Notes: generated from the letters alone by a model not told the origin. Counted from the first letter of the stretch, positions 1-11,599 are shown. The stretch is 64,000 bases of DNA from Lytechinus variegatus (GCF_018143015.1 NC_054748.1:6738967-6802966); one strand, 5' to 3'. Numbers and translations: made by a program.

Positions 1-650
1 GCTGCGCGCGCAGAGACGCAGAGTCATGAAAATCTCACGCATAACATTTTTTTGAACTTGGCATATCTGTTTGACTATTATCGTACCTTAGATATAAGTA
101 GCGATCGCAACGGGTTCGCGTTTAACACATTTCCTATTCTGCCAACACACAAAATGGGCAAAATTCATTGAGCCAGTGTATCAACATTTCAAATCCTTTT
201 TTCGTAAAATGTTACGATCTTTTTCTATTATATCTAAACTTCTTATTTCTAGTCAATTTACTCACATTTGCATCGCCAAAATGTTGTTTTTAAGGCCGTT
301 TTCGAGAGCACCACCTGTCCGTCGTCACACAATGGAAGTCGCCATTTTGGAAAATATGACTCCAGAACCGGGTTAATCTTGCAAGTTACTTTTACTTGTT
401 GACACCCTCTAGGGGCATCAAATAACCATGTGTTATGTATCATTAAAATCGGCAGACTTTCTTCTACAAGTTAGTGATGATTTCAGTTCAATATCGGCAA
501 TGTTTTTCGTTACAAAAAGGAGTTTTTTGGACACTTTCGGTAAATCATGTTTCTATTTTCTTACTTCAAAGGCGTATAAACAGAAAATTTCCCAGGGAAC
601 AGTCAAATATCAGATATAAATTAATTCTTTGAAGTGTATTTGTATCAGAA
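1..650. other. Unassigned sequence upstream of the elongase gene
   Basis: Only short open frames beginning with non-ATG codons, no recognisable domain, and no repeat family that recurs elsewhere in the window. It may be distal promoter or intergenic DNA. Confidence 0.4.
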
Positions 651-660
651 AATCTAATTT

Positions 661-754
661 TGATATATAAGAATGTGTCGCATAGCTGCGCAAGAGGCGA
701 ATGCGAGGCGAATGCAAGCCCATGTTGTGCCGCCTAGAGTGTGATTTTGGTGCC
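661..754 (+). promoter_or_regulatory. Possible core promoter and 5' UTR of the elongase gene
   Basis: A TATA-like motif (atatataag, 662-671) is followed by a CG-containing stretch and then the candidate start codon at 755. This layout fits a short 5' UTR. It rests on position and composition only. Confidence 0.3.
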
Positions 755-771
755 ATGGCTGACCGAAAGGA
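755..771 (+). CDS. Candidate first coding exon of the elongase gene
   Basis: ATG at 755 sits in good context (tgccATGG) and encodes M-A-D-R-K plus two bases, followed at once by a strong donor, GTGAGTGG, at 772. Its phase joins exactly to an exon starting at 2780 (after gatcttcag), giving M-A-D-R-K-D-M-S-G-L. A TATA-like stretch, gatatataag, lies about 90 bases upstream. If this exon is wrong, translation would start at the ATG at 2781, seven residues into this model. No transcript evidence is available. Confidence 0.55.
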
Positions 772-3700
772 GTGAGTGGGCGTGGTGGTTGTGGGTGTGG
801 TACTTGATGCATGTATGTTATTGTTATTGTTAAACCCATTGAAATTAGTTGTAGGTGATAAGTTGTGCATTTGATTTCTGCATGAATTATGTGTATTGAT
901 GATAAATTAATGATAATTTCAACTTAATATTTCAAGAAAAAAAAAACAGGCGGGAATTAAAGCACGTTTAATTCCAGTCTCATTATTTTTTCATGGTGTA
1001 CAGGCGCAGACCATGCATTGACTGCTGCCTGGTTCTGGTATTAAAATGAATAGATACATGACTATATCTATATTCTGTTGTTTTGTGTCATCATATCAAT
1101 AAGCTGTCTCATCAATTCACATGATGTACACAATAATGGATCCCTGTTTTATTATGTTTACTAGGAGGGAGATTATTTTGTAAATGTGATTTTAAATGTA
1201 GTAGAAATTCAGATAATGTCAGAGACTTGCTTTTTAACTTTATATATTCCAATATATTTAATGTTAATATATTCTATAATTCTAAGCAGTGGAGTACATT
1301 TCTAGCTACTGTTGCAGCTCCAGCTGTCTGATCCCGCATTCTCAGATCTGCAAACAAAAAGAGACATCATGGTAATTATACAGAATACAGAGTGAACATG
1401 GACAAACAGAAAGAAAGAAAAAATTTACTGCAAAACTTAATTTTCTACTTTTGAATGATATAAATCTTACAGATACCGGGAAGTATAGTGGGACATTCAT
1501 TTTTATTTTCTGATTAAAGTCTGTTGAGGAATGAGACCCCCAAGAGTTGATTAATTTTTTTTAACAACGCAAAGCGTTCCATGCATTTCTCTTGTCTTAT
1601 TCTAATTTGTTATCTTTCTTCTTGTATACTATATTTTCACAAATAGAAGCTGTTTGAATAAGAAAAATATGAAGGTAAAACAGCCATGCTCTACAAGATC
1701 ACCTCTTGTGTTGCATTTTAGTCAAATTAACTTAGTAACCTACATGAAAAAAAGTATGGAAGTTTCTTAGATCTACAAGTACCTGTAGATCTGCCACCCA
1801 ATGGGTACTTGTCTTGGGTGGCAGAAAAGTTCTGCGTATAGCGTCCCTTTAAGAGGCCATATCTTCAGTTATGGTGCTCCAATTGTAATTTGGTCTTCAC
1901 CATTGAATTTGTCTTGAAAAAACCTTTCAAGTGATGTATAATTTGTCTGTATTTAAAAAATAAAAAAAATCATGTAATATAGCTAATATAAGGTAGATAA
2001 GGTAGAAATAAGGGTTAGAAATAAGTCGGCCAAATTGTGGTTTTGGGAACCACTCGTAGATTTGTGTACGCACACTTGTGTACAAAGTGAATGGAGGTGG
2101 AAATAGGGAACCGTGCGTGTGACTGAATAAAGCGCTGCTGTGTGAAGTGAACAGTGGTTCCCAATCATGATAATGCCAATAAGTCTAGGCCTAGATCTAC
2201 TATTTAGCTCTATTTGATAATGAAAAAAAATATCACAAATACTCATGTATCCAAAATTTGCTCAATTTCATTTTTCCTTTTATTTTTCTGCTTCTCTGTT
2301 TTCTTCCTCTTTCCTTATCTAATTCCAATCCCTTCTTTGTCCTCTCCCCCCACCCAACGGCCAACCCTCCTCTTCCCTTCCCCCTCCTCTTCCTGCCTCC
2401 TATCCTACTCTCATTTTGTTTTCTTTTGGATCATTCTTTCCCTCATTCTTCTCCTCTTTCTTCTTTTTCTCTTTCTCCTCCCCCTCCTCTTCCCCTTCCC
2501 CCTCCTAAGTCCTATTCCCGCCTCCTCTCATTTTCTTTTCTTTTGGATCTTTCTTTCCCTCATTCTTCTCCTTCTTCCTCTTCTCCTCTTTCTCCTTGTA
2601 CATTTCCTCCCCTTTTCCCCCCTTCTCCTTCACCTCATATAATATAGTCATATCTTGGTTGTTCCACTTCTTTTATTTACAGTTTCTGCCCTCCTTTTTC
2701 TCTTTTTTTTTAATCATTGCAATACTGAACTGCTTTTCACCAGAATAATTGTCTCCTTATTCCTGTAATAGATCTTCAGTATGAGCGGTTTGTTCCAGCA
2801 ACTCAGGGACTATGGACAATGGGCCAATAGTGTGTCTGGTGAGTAACTCCTGCAAAGTCATTCATTCTTTTGTTTATTCATAGATCTCTTAAAGGGAAAT
2901 GAAGCCCTTGGAACAAGGTTGCTTGTGTCGAAACAGAAAAATCAAAGAATTGGAACAAAGAAAGTTTGAGAAAAATCGGACAAGTAATGAGAAAGTTATA
3001 TGAGCATTTGAATATTGCAATCACTAACACCAAATGGTATTGCCCTGAATGAACCGAATATTAATTTGACAAATTAAAAAGAAAATGTTAATACTAAGGG
3101 GAAATTAGATGGTACTCGCATTGATTTGTGGAGGGTAATGGCCCAATGGATCAGTCTGGAATCTTCTGACTTTGAAACAGTGGGTCGCGGGTTCGAATCC
3201 TTGCCATGGCATAATTCTTTTCGGGTAAAAATTCACCCTCATTGTGCTGCATGCACTGAACCCATGTGAGATGAATGAGTACCTGGCAGGAATTTATTCC
3301 TTGAAATGCCTCCGCACTGTAAAAGGCTGTTAAACCACAGTAATAAATATCTGAGTCTTTTGGAAACCCATAAGGGCATTATGTTATAAACTATTCAATA
3401 ACTATGGGGTTATTGTAATTATCATTGTTTATGAAATTGCAGAAACAAGTGGGTATTAAACCAAGTGAAATGTAGACCAAACAATGATTAGACCAAATCT
3501 ATTGTATAGACCAAATGGGTATAGCCCATTATTACACTATCTGAGAAATACATACTAATTTCTTGTACACCAAGTGAATATAAATTCTTCGTGGACCTTT
3601 CATAGATTCCAGGACCAAGGACTGGTTCCTTATGTCTAGTCCTGTCATAACCTACTCCCTGGTGGCCCTGTACCTGGTCCTGGTCTACTACGGGCCTAGA

Positions 3701-6700
3701 TTCATGGCCCCAAGGAAAGCCCTGGACCTCAAGCTCCCGATGCTCGTCTACAACTTTGCCCTTGTGATCCTGTCTGCTTTCATGTTCAAGGAGGTATGTT
3801 GCTTTATTGATCACAACTCTTTTTTTCAGGGAATACTTTTCTTACTTTTCAAATTTGATAAGGATGTTTGTTCATAGGAAAAAAAAATTCAACCAGGTTC
3901 TGTACAGTCTTATGTAAAAATCTGCGACTTAAAATACTCCTGAGAGTAAACGTGTGAATTAAATACGACTTAAGCCAGCATCTCCTCATCCACCATACTA
4001 CTAAAGCTGTTTTCAACTCATCAATCTCTTGTGGTTTACAGTCCTTTTCGGGACTACATTCAAGAAAGAATCTCAACTTTCTCGCCTATCAATTCCCTTT
4101 TCTTCTTCTATCCACTGTTTCTATAACACTCCACATGGTGTACCGTAAACCACATCAGCGATTGAAAATACAAATTTCTAGAATTGTTTTTCACTTTGAT
4201 AATTTCCTCTGAGTAGATTGAATATTGACTTGATTTCGTTAATTCTTATTATGATGTTTTGATAAATCTTTAATCTTGAATGTCTCCTACTCTCTTGCAG
4301 TTCTTTGTGACCACCGTACTTAATCCCAAGTTCAATGTATCGTGCCAATCCGTGGATTACTCTGATGACCCCCTGGCAGTCAGGGTAAGTAGAGATGGTG
4401 CACATGTTGTTTAGGAAGAGCAATGGCTTAGTGGTCAAACAGTGCTCTCGGGGTCCTGTAACACAAAGGTTAGCAAGTAATAGTAAGATTGATTGATTGT
4501 GCATTGTAGTCAATGCAATCAATCCTTTAAAAATGCTATGATGATTGTGTTATGTGTTGCAGGCCCCAGGGCCCTATCTTACAAAGAGTTGTGATTGATT
4601 CAATCAACCTCAACTATATGGAGATCCATCAATGTCATAATTTTTTTTCATCAACCATCGTCATTATCATCATCAACAATCATCATCATCACTATCATCA
4701 TCATCGTCATCATCAACATTATCATCATTACCACAAAAAAAACATAATCATCACCATTCTGTTAGCTAAAATAATTGACCAGTCACATGATAGATTTCAG
4801 CCAATCATGTGATTAGGATCCATTACACCATTTTACAATTTTCATTACCCTGGGTTGCCAACTGCCACCCCATCTTTGGTTATTCTCTTCCTGATATAAA
4901 TTTTTGTGTGTGTTTTTTTTTTCAGCTTGCTGGTGTTTGCTGGTGGTTTTTCTTCTCCAAGATCATTGAACTACTTGATACGGTAAGCGGAAGTCCATTC
5001 CATTCATATACTTTCTCTGTATCCAATCTTACATTTTAAAAGAACAATCCTACGTTCACCATTGCTTCAGAGACATCCATATTATGAACTATATCCATTG
5101 TCTTAGGATAATAAGAAAAAGGTTTTCTCATGAAGAAGCTAATTTTGTTGGCAGTCGCCACGCATAGTTCTGTTTTTGCTTGGGGGAGGGAAGCAAGTTA
5201 TTTATTTTGCTAGCCCCTTCCCTATATGTGCATCGTGCTCAACCCACTGAGCATGTTATGAACTCACCGGGTGTGCCGAGATTGGCTGCCTAGACCAGGG
5301 GGGTGTTTCACAAAGATTTAAGTATGACTTAGAGTCGCACTTAAATACCGGGTTGCGTACGGTATGAAAGGCTTGACCGCATTGGTCAGATCGTCTCAAG
5401 AGGACGCGCACTAATGCGTATCTATCAATAAGATCGCGCGTTGCATATCTTGTACGCGTCGGCATTTAAGTGCGACTTAAGTCATACTTAAATCTTTGTG
5501 AAACACCCCCCAGGTACGTTAACATGAAGTTTATTTTGTGAAATCTTAGCCGAAATCTGATGAATCTGAAGATCAATAAAGTCACTTACACAGACAGAAA
5601 AACAGAAAAAAAAACAGAAAGCTGTTCTAATTTAGCTGATTTTTCAGCAATTACACATTTTCTCCCAGAGCCATTTGGCACATATTTTTTCTATTTTTAC
5701 TCACAAACACTTGGGGTGTCATTTCATTTGTTTTCAAATCTATTTTGAGATTGCTACCATGATGGCATTAATCTTTGAATTCTGTGATGCTCATCTTGTT
5801 GATTGTTTGATATTCTTTCCTCCTCTTTATTCAACTCACTAGGTCATTTTCATTCTGCGTAAGAAGAACAATCAGATTTCTTTCCTTCATGTATACCATC
5901 ATGCCACCATGCCTTTCCTATGGTGGATTGGAGTGCGGTGGGTAGCCGGAGGAGCTTGTAAGTATATTCAAATGATAATAATAACAGTTATAAAACAGGT
6001 TGAAAGATGTAGCCAATGGCCAGTATGTGTGCAAGTCACATGTGCGTGTATTCATTCTAGGCAACCTCCCAGCCGTTAATTTCTTGTGCATTTTGGATGC
6101 ATCATTTTACCCATAAAATCGAGATGCTATCTGAAATCTGGAAAAAAAATTGACAAGCAAAAAAGAAAAAAGGGGGGCACACTTCTGTTTCAACAGCATT
6201 TTTACATTACAAATTTTAATTTTGCCTCTCAAAAGGGGGGAGGCATGGGCCAATTGCTTGCATGCACTCGATAGCCAAGCAATAGATCATACCACAGCAA
6301 TTGCTTTGACTCCGTAGGCTAAACACTTCCTTTCCATAAGGCAGGGCAAAACATTAGCTGTGGCACGGGGCAACCAGAAATTAGAGTAGGGCCACCAAAC
6401 TTCTGTAAAATCCCACACCTGGTGGCCTGATTTGGTTCCCAAAGTTTTCATAAATTGTAATGTTTCTTTTGTTTTAGGGCCACCAAATTTGCTTTGCAGG
6501 CCATCGAAAATATAAAATAGATGAATTTGGTGGAATGATTGGGCCACCATAAAAAAAAAGTTAGTGTGGAGCCTTGCATAAGGAAGCACAAGCAGACTAC
6601 CCCCCCCCCCCCACCCTCCTCCTAAGCCTATTAGGGTGAAACTGATGTTCTGAGAGTTGAGCATACATTCATGAATTAATAACATTCATGTAATAATGCA

Positions 6701-9700
6701 TTTTTTTTTAATTTTTTTTTTTATGAAGCATTTTTCTCAGGGATGGTGAACTGTTTCATCCACGTGTTGATGTATGGATACTACTTCCTGTCTGCACTGG
6801 GCCCATGGATCCAACCTTACCTCTGGTGGAAGAGATATCTGACATCCCTCCAGCTGGTATGTACTAAAACACCCCTAGGTTTTACGTAGTGGAAGATTCC
6901 TTGTAGTTTTCCCACTGTTGAATGGCGATTGTTCCATTTTGGTAGAAGGGGTGTTCCATTTCTTATTCTGGATGTAATCATTTCTCTTGATGAAGGGATA
7001 TTAGGCATCACTCCAGCTGACCAGTATGTATTTATACACCCCTGTGTGTAGGTAGTGGAACTTTCCTGAGAGTTATCTCAGTGTAGAGTGGAGATTATTC
7101 CATTATGGTAGTAGGGGTGTTTCAATTCATATTCTTGATGAAACCATTTCTATTACTCTGGTTGAAGGGATATATTACATTCCTCCAGCTGACACATATT
7201 AATACACCCCTTGATTTTAATACATGGTGGAAGATTCCTTATCAATGATTCAACTAGTTGGTGCTCATAGTTTTCCCTGCAATGAATTTATACAAAAAAG
7301 ATGAGACACAGTTGATTCATGAATGATGATAATCACCGAATGAGCAAATTAGTGTGATTTCTCTTAGTTTGCTGGGAATAAAGCAATTACATGAAAGCTT
7401 ATCGGGAAAAGGCATTGTCTAAGGCCTATAAAAATTTATGTTGCCCTCATAAGCCCAAATCGGAAAGTTGGGTCAGTCTGTTTTCTTGTTTAACATTCTG
7501 TTAAATGATTCAATTTTATTTTCCTCTCCCCCCCCCCCCCACAGCTCCAGTTCTTCACTGTACTCATCCACTGCATGTTCGTAATGTATCAGCAATGCGG
7601 CTTTCCTAACGGTTACGTATGGGCTCTCATTGCGTATCTCATCTCGCACATCCTTCTTTTCTCAAACTTCTACAATCAGGTGAGTAGCAAGTACAAAATT
7701 AGCTCTTTATTGGACATCCCTCCAGCTGAAAATTGTAAAACACCCCTGTTTGTAAATAGTGGAGGATTCTTCATAGTTGTCTCACTGTAGAAGTGAGGTT
7801 ATTCCATTATGATAGAAGGGGTGGGCAATTACATCCTTCTTTTCTCAAACTTCTACAATCAGGTGAGTACCAACAAGTACAAAATTAGCTTCTTATTGAA
7901 CATCCCTCCAGCTGAAAAGTGTAAAACACCCCTGTTTGTAAATAGTGGAGGATTCTTCATAGTTGTCCCACTGTAGAAGTGAGGTTATTCCATTATGGTA
8001 GAAGGGGTTGGCAATTACATCCTTCTCTTAAACTTCTACAATCAGGTGAGTAACAAGTACAAAATTAGCTCTCTATTGGACATCCCTTCAGCTGAAAAGT
8101 GTAAAACACCCCTGTTTTATATAGTGGATGGTTCTTCTTAGTTATCTCACTGTAGAAGTGAGGTTATTCCATTATTGTGGAAGGGGTGTTCAATTACATC
8201 CTTTTCTCAACTTCTACAACCTGGTGGATGTTTCATAAAGCTGTTCGTAAAGTTACGAACAACTTTACGCACGACTGGAACATGTTCTTAGGTCATAACT
8301 CAATTACATAGGGATATCACATAGCACAAGAAGGGGCCACCAGTCGTGTGTAAAGTCATTCGTATCTTAAGAACAGCTTTATGAAACGCCTCCCAGGTTT
8401 GTAACAAGCACAAAATTAGTTCTTTATTGGACATCCCTCCAGCTGAAAAGTTTAGAACATCCCTGTTTTATATATAGTGGAGGGTTCTTCTTAGTTATCT
8501 CGCTGTAGAAGTGAGGTTATTCCATTATTGTGGAAGGGGTGTTTAATTACACCCTTTTCTCAAACTTCTACAATCAGGTTAGTAACGACAAGTACAAAAT
8601 CAGCTCTTTATTGGACATCCCTCCAGCTGAAAAGTGTAGAACACCCCTGCATGTTGTAAATAGTGGACGGTTCTTCTTAGTTGTCTTACTGTAGAAGTAA
8701 GGTTATTCCATTATGGTAGAAAGATCTCGGCCGTCGACCGCGCAATCGCGCGACGAAAATTGGCACGCGGGTTGTCTGGGACATAATCTACAAGATTGTA
8801 TAGTAATTTATTTCATGCGAATCGCTATAAAGTGATTATGCTAATTTATGCGTAATTAGTATGCGAAATCATACTTTTTCCTCTAACTCCCTAAATAAAG
8901 CTCCAAATGTACTAATTTTTGGTATAGAAACTCTTTGTGGTGTCCTTAGCAAGAGTACATGAAAAAAATTGTGATATCAAATCATTTTCTTATGTATTAT
9001 ATTGTTTTTTTGCAATTTCTTATGTATTTCTTTGTTTTTTTGACCTTTTGTTTTTCATTGTTTTTTCAATGAAATTTGTTGGGGACTCTTCTGTGATCAT
9101 AAAAATCATAAAATGAATACATTTAGACTGGCAAAACTAAAAATAATCATACATTTATGAATTTTGGTTGAAAACACAATTTGCATTGACTTTGTACACG
9201 AAATCACGTTTTTGAGCAATTTTCGGTCTGACATGCACTTACATAATGTTGCGTAATTTCTGAACCACATACCCGGGTGACGCAAAATTGGTCTCAAAAG
9301 TTGCGCAAGACTTGAAAGTAAAAACTCAGTGAGCGGCGTGGTCAAAAAATTTCGCACGGCGAAAATATCGCGCGATTCGTTGAGGGGGGGCCTCCGAGGC
9401 CCCCCCCCCCCCCCCGGCCTAGATAGGGTTAATGGACATCCCTCCAGCTGAAAATACCCCCATATGTATAAAGTGAAGAATGAGGTTAGATTTTGGGCAT
9501 AGTGGTCTGATGGTTACAACTTCAATATTTCAATCAGAGGGACGTGGGTTCAAAGTCAAGCCATGGCATGTTTTCCTTCCGCAAGAGATTTATCCACATT
9601 GTGCTACACTCAACCCAGGTGATTTGAATGAGCATTCGGCATGATTAATTCCTTGAATGCACCGAGTGCCTATAGCAGCTGGAGCTAAAGAAGGGATAAT

Positions 9701-10300
9701 ATTATACATATAGTGCATGCTGTTGAGTTCAATATACCATAATATGAGTGTCCATAGATTTCAAATTTCTCGCGTGCGTTTATATTTCAACGAGGCCATA
9801 GGCCGGGTTTAAATATAAACACACAAGAGAAATTTGAAATTTATGGATATGAATGATATTGTATATTGAACGATAATAAGCATGTACTATGCGTTATATG
9901 AGATGGGAACACAAAATTGTAATCAATGGATCACCTTATGAGGTTTTGTACACAAGCTACCGTGCAGAAATTGCCGGTATATGCCACGATCGTGGCCATA
10001 TACCGGATTACGAAATTGCAATTGACCAATCAGAAGCCTTCTCTCATACCACCCATCTTAATACATGTATAGTGCGCCATTTAAAGAAAAAAATTGAGGC
10101 TGTGCACTATATACATAATATATTTTATTTTATTTATTACTTTGTCATCCACCCTTGTTTAGGCTTACGTTGTGAAAGCCAAGAAGGGAAAGAGCAAGAA
10201 GAGCAATGGCCATGTCGAGAATGATGTCCCGGCGACCCCCAGCCGGAACGGAAGGTACAACCTTCGGGAGCGCTCTCCCAGGACCCCGTACACAAAGTAG
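755..10300 (+). CDS. ELOVL4-like: Very-long-chain fatty acid elongase, ELOVL4-like (spliced, 9 coding exons)
   Basis: Condensing enzyme of the ER fatty acid elongation cycle: it joins malonyl-CoA to a long-chain or polyunsaturated acyl-CoA. Exons: 755-771 (candidate), 2780-2838, 3606-3793, 4301-4384, 4926-4982, 5843-5957, 6729-6856, 7545-7679, 10163-10300. All joins are GT-AG and keep frame. Counting from the Met at 2781 (300 residues; 306 with exon 1), the family motifs are present: KIIELLDT (KxxExxDT) 122-129, histidine box HVYHH 145-149 preceded by [19 protein letters not shown] (NxxxHxxMYxYY) 175-186, and TxxQxxQ at 206-212 across an exon junction. Several hydrophobic membrane segments are visible. 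The NQxxFLHVYHH context and the GGxxFF spacing fit ELOVL4 better than ELOVL1/7 or ELOVL3/6. The tail is lysine-rich but ends PYTK, without a canonical C-terminal dilysine ER signal. Alternative acceptors for the 6729 exon (6741) give a shorter, worse fit. ELOVL family is certain; the 4 subtype is an inference. Confidence 0.95.
2270..2640. repeat. Pyrimidine (CT-rich) tract in elongase intron 1
   Basis: About 370 bases almost entirely C and T on the + strand, with imperfect internal repetition of a ~130-base block (ttcttttggatc.. ttctttccctcattcttctcc occurs twice, near 2420 and 2538). The two long overlapping open frames here are low-complexity artefacts. Confidence 0.85.
2889..3034 (+). mobile_element. 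Half copy of MITE family C (TTAAAGG.. ends)
   Basis: From ttaaagggaaatgaagccc through gaatattgcaatcactaa it matches the left arm of the full palindromic element at 43319-43909. The right arm is missing. Confidence 0.75.
3120..3350 (+). mobile_element. tRNA-derived SINE copy
   Basis: It has a polymerase III B-box (gggttcgaatcc, 3189) followed by gccatggca, a body with attgtgctgcatgcactgaaccca, and a 3' part related to the copies at 9496, 19766 and 32806. It lies inside elongase intron 2. The A-box region (taatggcccaatggatcag) is diverged. Confidence 0.7.
4450..4568. mobile_element. Short palindromic MITE (GTAACACAAAGGTTAGC family)
   Basis: Inverted ends: gtcctgtaacacaaaggttagc on the left and tgctatgatgattgtgttatg on the right, with attgattgattgtgcattgtagtcaatgcaatcaatc in the middle. 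Related copies sit at 35765-35900 and 50590-50728. Confidence 0.65.
4570..4652. mobile_element. Half copy of MITE family E (GGGCCC-TCTTACAAAGAGTT)
   Basis: It matches the terminal part of the full-length palindromic elements at 33084-33591 and 38481-39001: the end gggccctatcttacaaagag, then gattgattcaatcaacc and atcaatgtcataa. Confidence 0.6.
4660..4735. repeat. CAT/ATC microsatellite
   Basis: Imperfect trinucleotide array (tcatcatcatcactatcatc). The histidine-rich open frame across it is an artefact. Confidence 0.85.
5298..5511. mobile_element. Palindromic MITE in elongase intron 5
   Basis: Terminal inverted repeats of about 45 bases: ggggtgtttcacaaagattt on the left and aaatctttgtgaaacacccc on the right, continuing inward as aagtatgactta/taagtcatactt and gtcgcacttaaa/tttaagtgcgac. 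It is flanked on both sides by an AGG-like sequence. This is a foldback element with no coding capacity. Confidence 0.85.
6130..6270. mobile_element. Repeat fragment related to the element at 17630-17903
   Basis: It shares aaattgacaagcaaaaaa, acacttctgtttcaacagca and tttttacattacaaatttta with the downstream copy, including the flanking G tracts. It lies in elongase intron 6 (5958-6728). Confidence 0.65.
6841..7240 (+). repeat. Tandem copies of the exon 7 end plus its donor region
   Basis: The true exon end and donor (catccctccagctg|gtatgt, 6843-6862) with about 150 bases of intron recur degenerately near 6994 (gggatattaggcatcactcc) and 7168 (gggatatattacattcctcc). Each copy is followed by acacccc, a tagtgg-like stretch, and a copy of ttccattatggtag..aggggtg. 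The period is about 173 bases. The exonic donor GT is lost in the copies. Confidence 0.8.
7640..8722 (+). repeat. About 183-bp tandem array copying an exon end and splice donor (elongase intron 8)
   Basis: The exon end and donor at 7641-7690 (cttctacaatcag|gtgagta) recur at about 7851, 8034, 8212 and 8565, at a spacing of 183, 183, 178 and (after an inserted MITE) 353 bases. Each unit also holds the preceding exon's end (ggacatccctccagctg, near 7712, 7894, 8076, 8430, 8612), then acacccctgtttgtaaatag and ttccattatggtagaagggg. Several copies keep an intact GTGAGT or GTTAGT donor. Confidence 0.88.
8223..8396. mobile_element. Palindromic MITE inserted in the donor-copy array
   Basis: Inverted ends: tggatgtttcataaagctgt.. 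on the left and acagctttatgaaacgcctcc on the right; also acgactgga/ccagtcgt inside. It interrupts one 183-bp unit, so it is younger than the array. Confidence 0.75.
8724..9425. mobile_element. Unclassified ~700-bp insertion with CG-rich ends
   Basis: It breaks the tandem array: the last partial unit stops at 8722 (ttatggtagaaa) and the array motif resumes at 9431 (tggacatccctccagctg). The left end has gaccgcgcaatcgcgcgacg and the right end has atatcgcgcgattcg followed by a G tract and a C tract, an imperfect subterminal inverted repeat. The interior is AT-rich and non-coding. Confidence 0.55.
9496..9690 (+). mobile_element. tRNA-derived SINE copy
   Basis: An A-box-like tagtggtctgatggttac, a diverged B-box (gggttcaaagtc), gccatggcatgttttccttc, and a 3' part ending tagcagctggagctaaag. 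It is the same family as 19766-20045, which has a cleaner B-box. Confidence 0.75.
9723..9872. mobile_element. Palindromic element before the last elongase exon
   Basis: Inverted repeat: gttcaatataccataatatg.. gtccatagatttcaaatttc on the left and gaaatttgaaatttatgga.. gatattgtatattgaac on the right. A second, near-perfect hairpin sits just downstream at 9975-10008 (ccggtatatgccacgatcgt pairing with the following bases). Confidence 0.65.
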
Positions 10301-10960
10301 AATCGTCGGAATGGTCGTCAGCTTCGAATGACACGCCCCCCGGACTCCTTTTCGGCATGTACAATCGTGTGATTACTACATCACCACCTCTCTCCATATG
10401 TATTGTTATTATTGTTATTATTATTATTATTATGATCAACGTCACCTGTGCCTGGGAGGTAAGCAAACTGACTTTGCAAAATTGGGCCACTTCAAAATTT
10501 GAGAACCTAGGGTTTATTTCAAGAAGCACCTTTGCAGTGAATTTTACCGACAATTTTGCTCTGAGCCAATCGGATGCAAGGATTTCGGTAGCTTGTAACA
10601 ATTTTTCTGTGAAAATCAACGACTGTATGTGTCACGAGACATTCCTTAGGGATGGAAGCCGACTCGAGGGGAGGGTTCCATAAAGCAGCATGTTAATGAC
10701 TTTCACTGGCAAACTTGCTGTGAGCCAATCAGCTGCAAGGATTTCGGTAGCTTATAACAGTTTTCTGTGAAAATCACCAACAAATTTTTTCATGAAATGC
10801 TCCCCTGATTTAAAAAAGAAATCTGAACAAAGAGAGCAAACAATAAGTAGAACAGAAAACATGACAATCCTCACGCACACACTTATTGCATAAGATGTTT
10901 ATCGCCAACAACTTTTGAAGTGTGATCCAATCTTTTTCGTGTTCTCTAAATTTCAATTAT
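10301..10960 (+). other. Elongase 3' UTR and downstream MITE halves
   Basis: Non-coding after the TAG at 10298-10300. Two related ~130-base blocks (10515-10640 and 10680-10795) share gagccaatc..gcaaggatttcggtagctt and ctgtgaaaatca, and resemble the ggtttcatga..gaaaatcac units near 50204-50590. Confidence 0.6.
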
Positions 10961-11400
10961 TTGGAAACGTAGTGTTGCACTCTGTCGTGCAAACAAATTC
11001 AGTGTAATAGATATTAATAAAACATTGTAGAAATGAGAAAATATTTTGTGGAATTATTTTTATTTGGAAACGAAGACGTACACACTGTCGTGCAAACAAA
11101 TTCAGTGTAATAGATATTAATAAAACATTGTAGAAATGAGAAAATATTTTATGGAATTATTTTTATTTGGAAACGAAGACGTACACACTGTCGTGCAAAC
11201 AAAGTCAGTGTAATAGATATTAATAAAACATTGTAGAAATGAGAAAATATTTTATGGAATTATTTTTATTTGGAAACGAAGACGTACACACTGTCATGCA
11301 AACAAAGTCAGTGTAATAGATATTAATAAAACATTGTAGAAATGAGAAAATATTTTGTGGAATCATTTTCTCAAGTGTACTCCCATTTTCTCTTCAAATG
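10960..11400 (+). repeat. 103-bp minisatellite in the elongase 3' region, each unit with AATAAA
   Basis: The marker agtgtaatagatattaataa starts at 11001, 11104, 11207 and 11310, an exact 103-base period. Units are nearly identical and each contains attAATAAAacattg, a consensus poly(A) signal. Degenerate relatives continue to about 11590 (ttggaagcgttgatgtgcac) and a remnant lies near 12094-12180. Confidence 0.92.
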
Positions 11401-11599
11401 GGCAATTAACTTGGAAACGTTGATGTGCACTGTCTCAATGCAAACAAATATCAGTGTAACTAACAAATGTTAAAAAAAATTGTAGAGATGAGAAAAAATA
11501 TTCATTGCATAATTTTCACAAGTATGATCCCTTTTTACTTGGAAGCGTTGATGTGCACTCTCTCAATGGAAGTATAATATGATATATGATATATGATAA

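Noticed and set aside
2214..2647. Two overlapping open frames of 129-142 codons rich in Leu, Phe, Pro and Ser
   Set aside because: They are the translation of a CT-rich tract inside elongase intron 1; there is no domain, and one strand simply lacks stops.
3632..3877. An 81-codon frame taken as a complete small protein
   Set aside because: It is an elongase exon that reads past its donor at 3794 into the intron.
9889..10224. Open frame ([14 protein letters not shown]..) just before the last elongase exon
   Set aside because: It runs through a hairpin element and into the true exon in a different frame; no domain is recognised.
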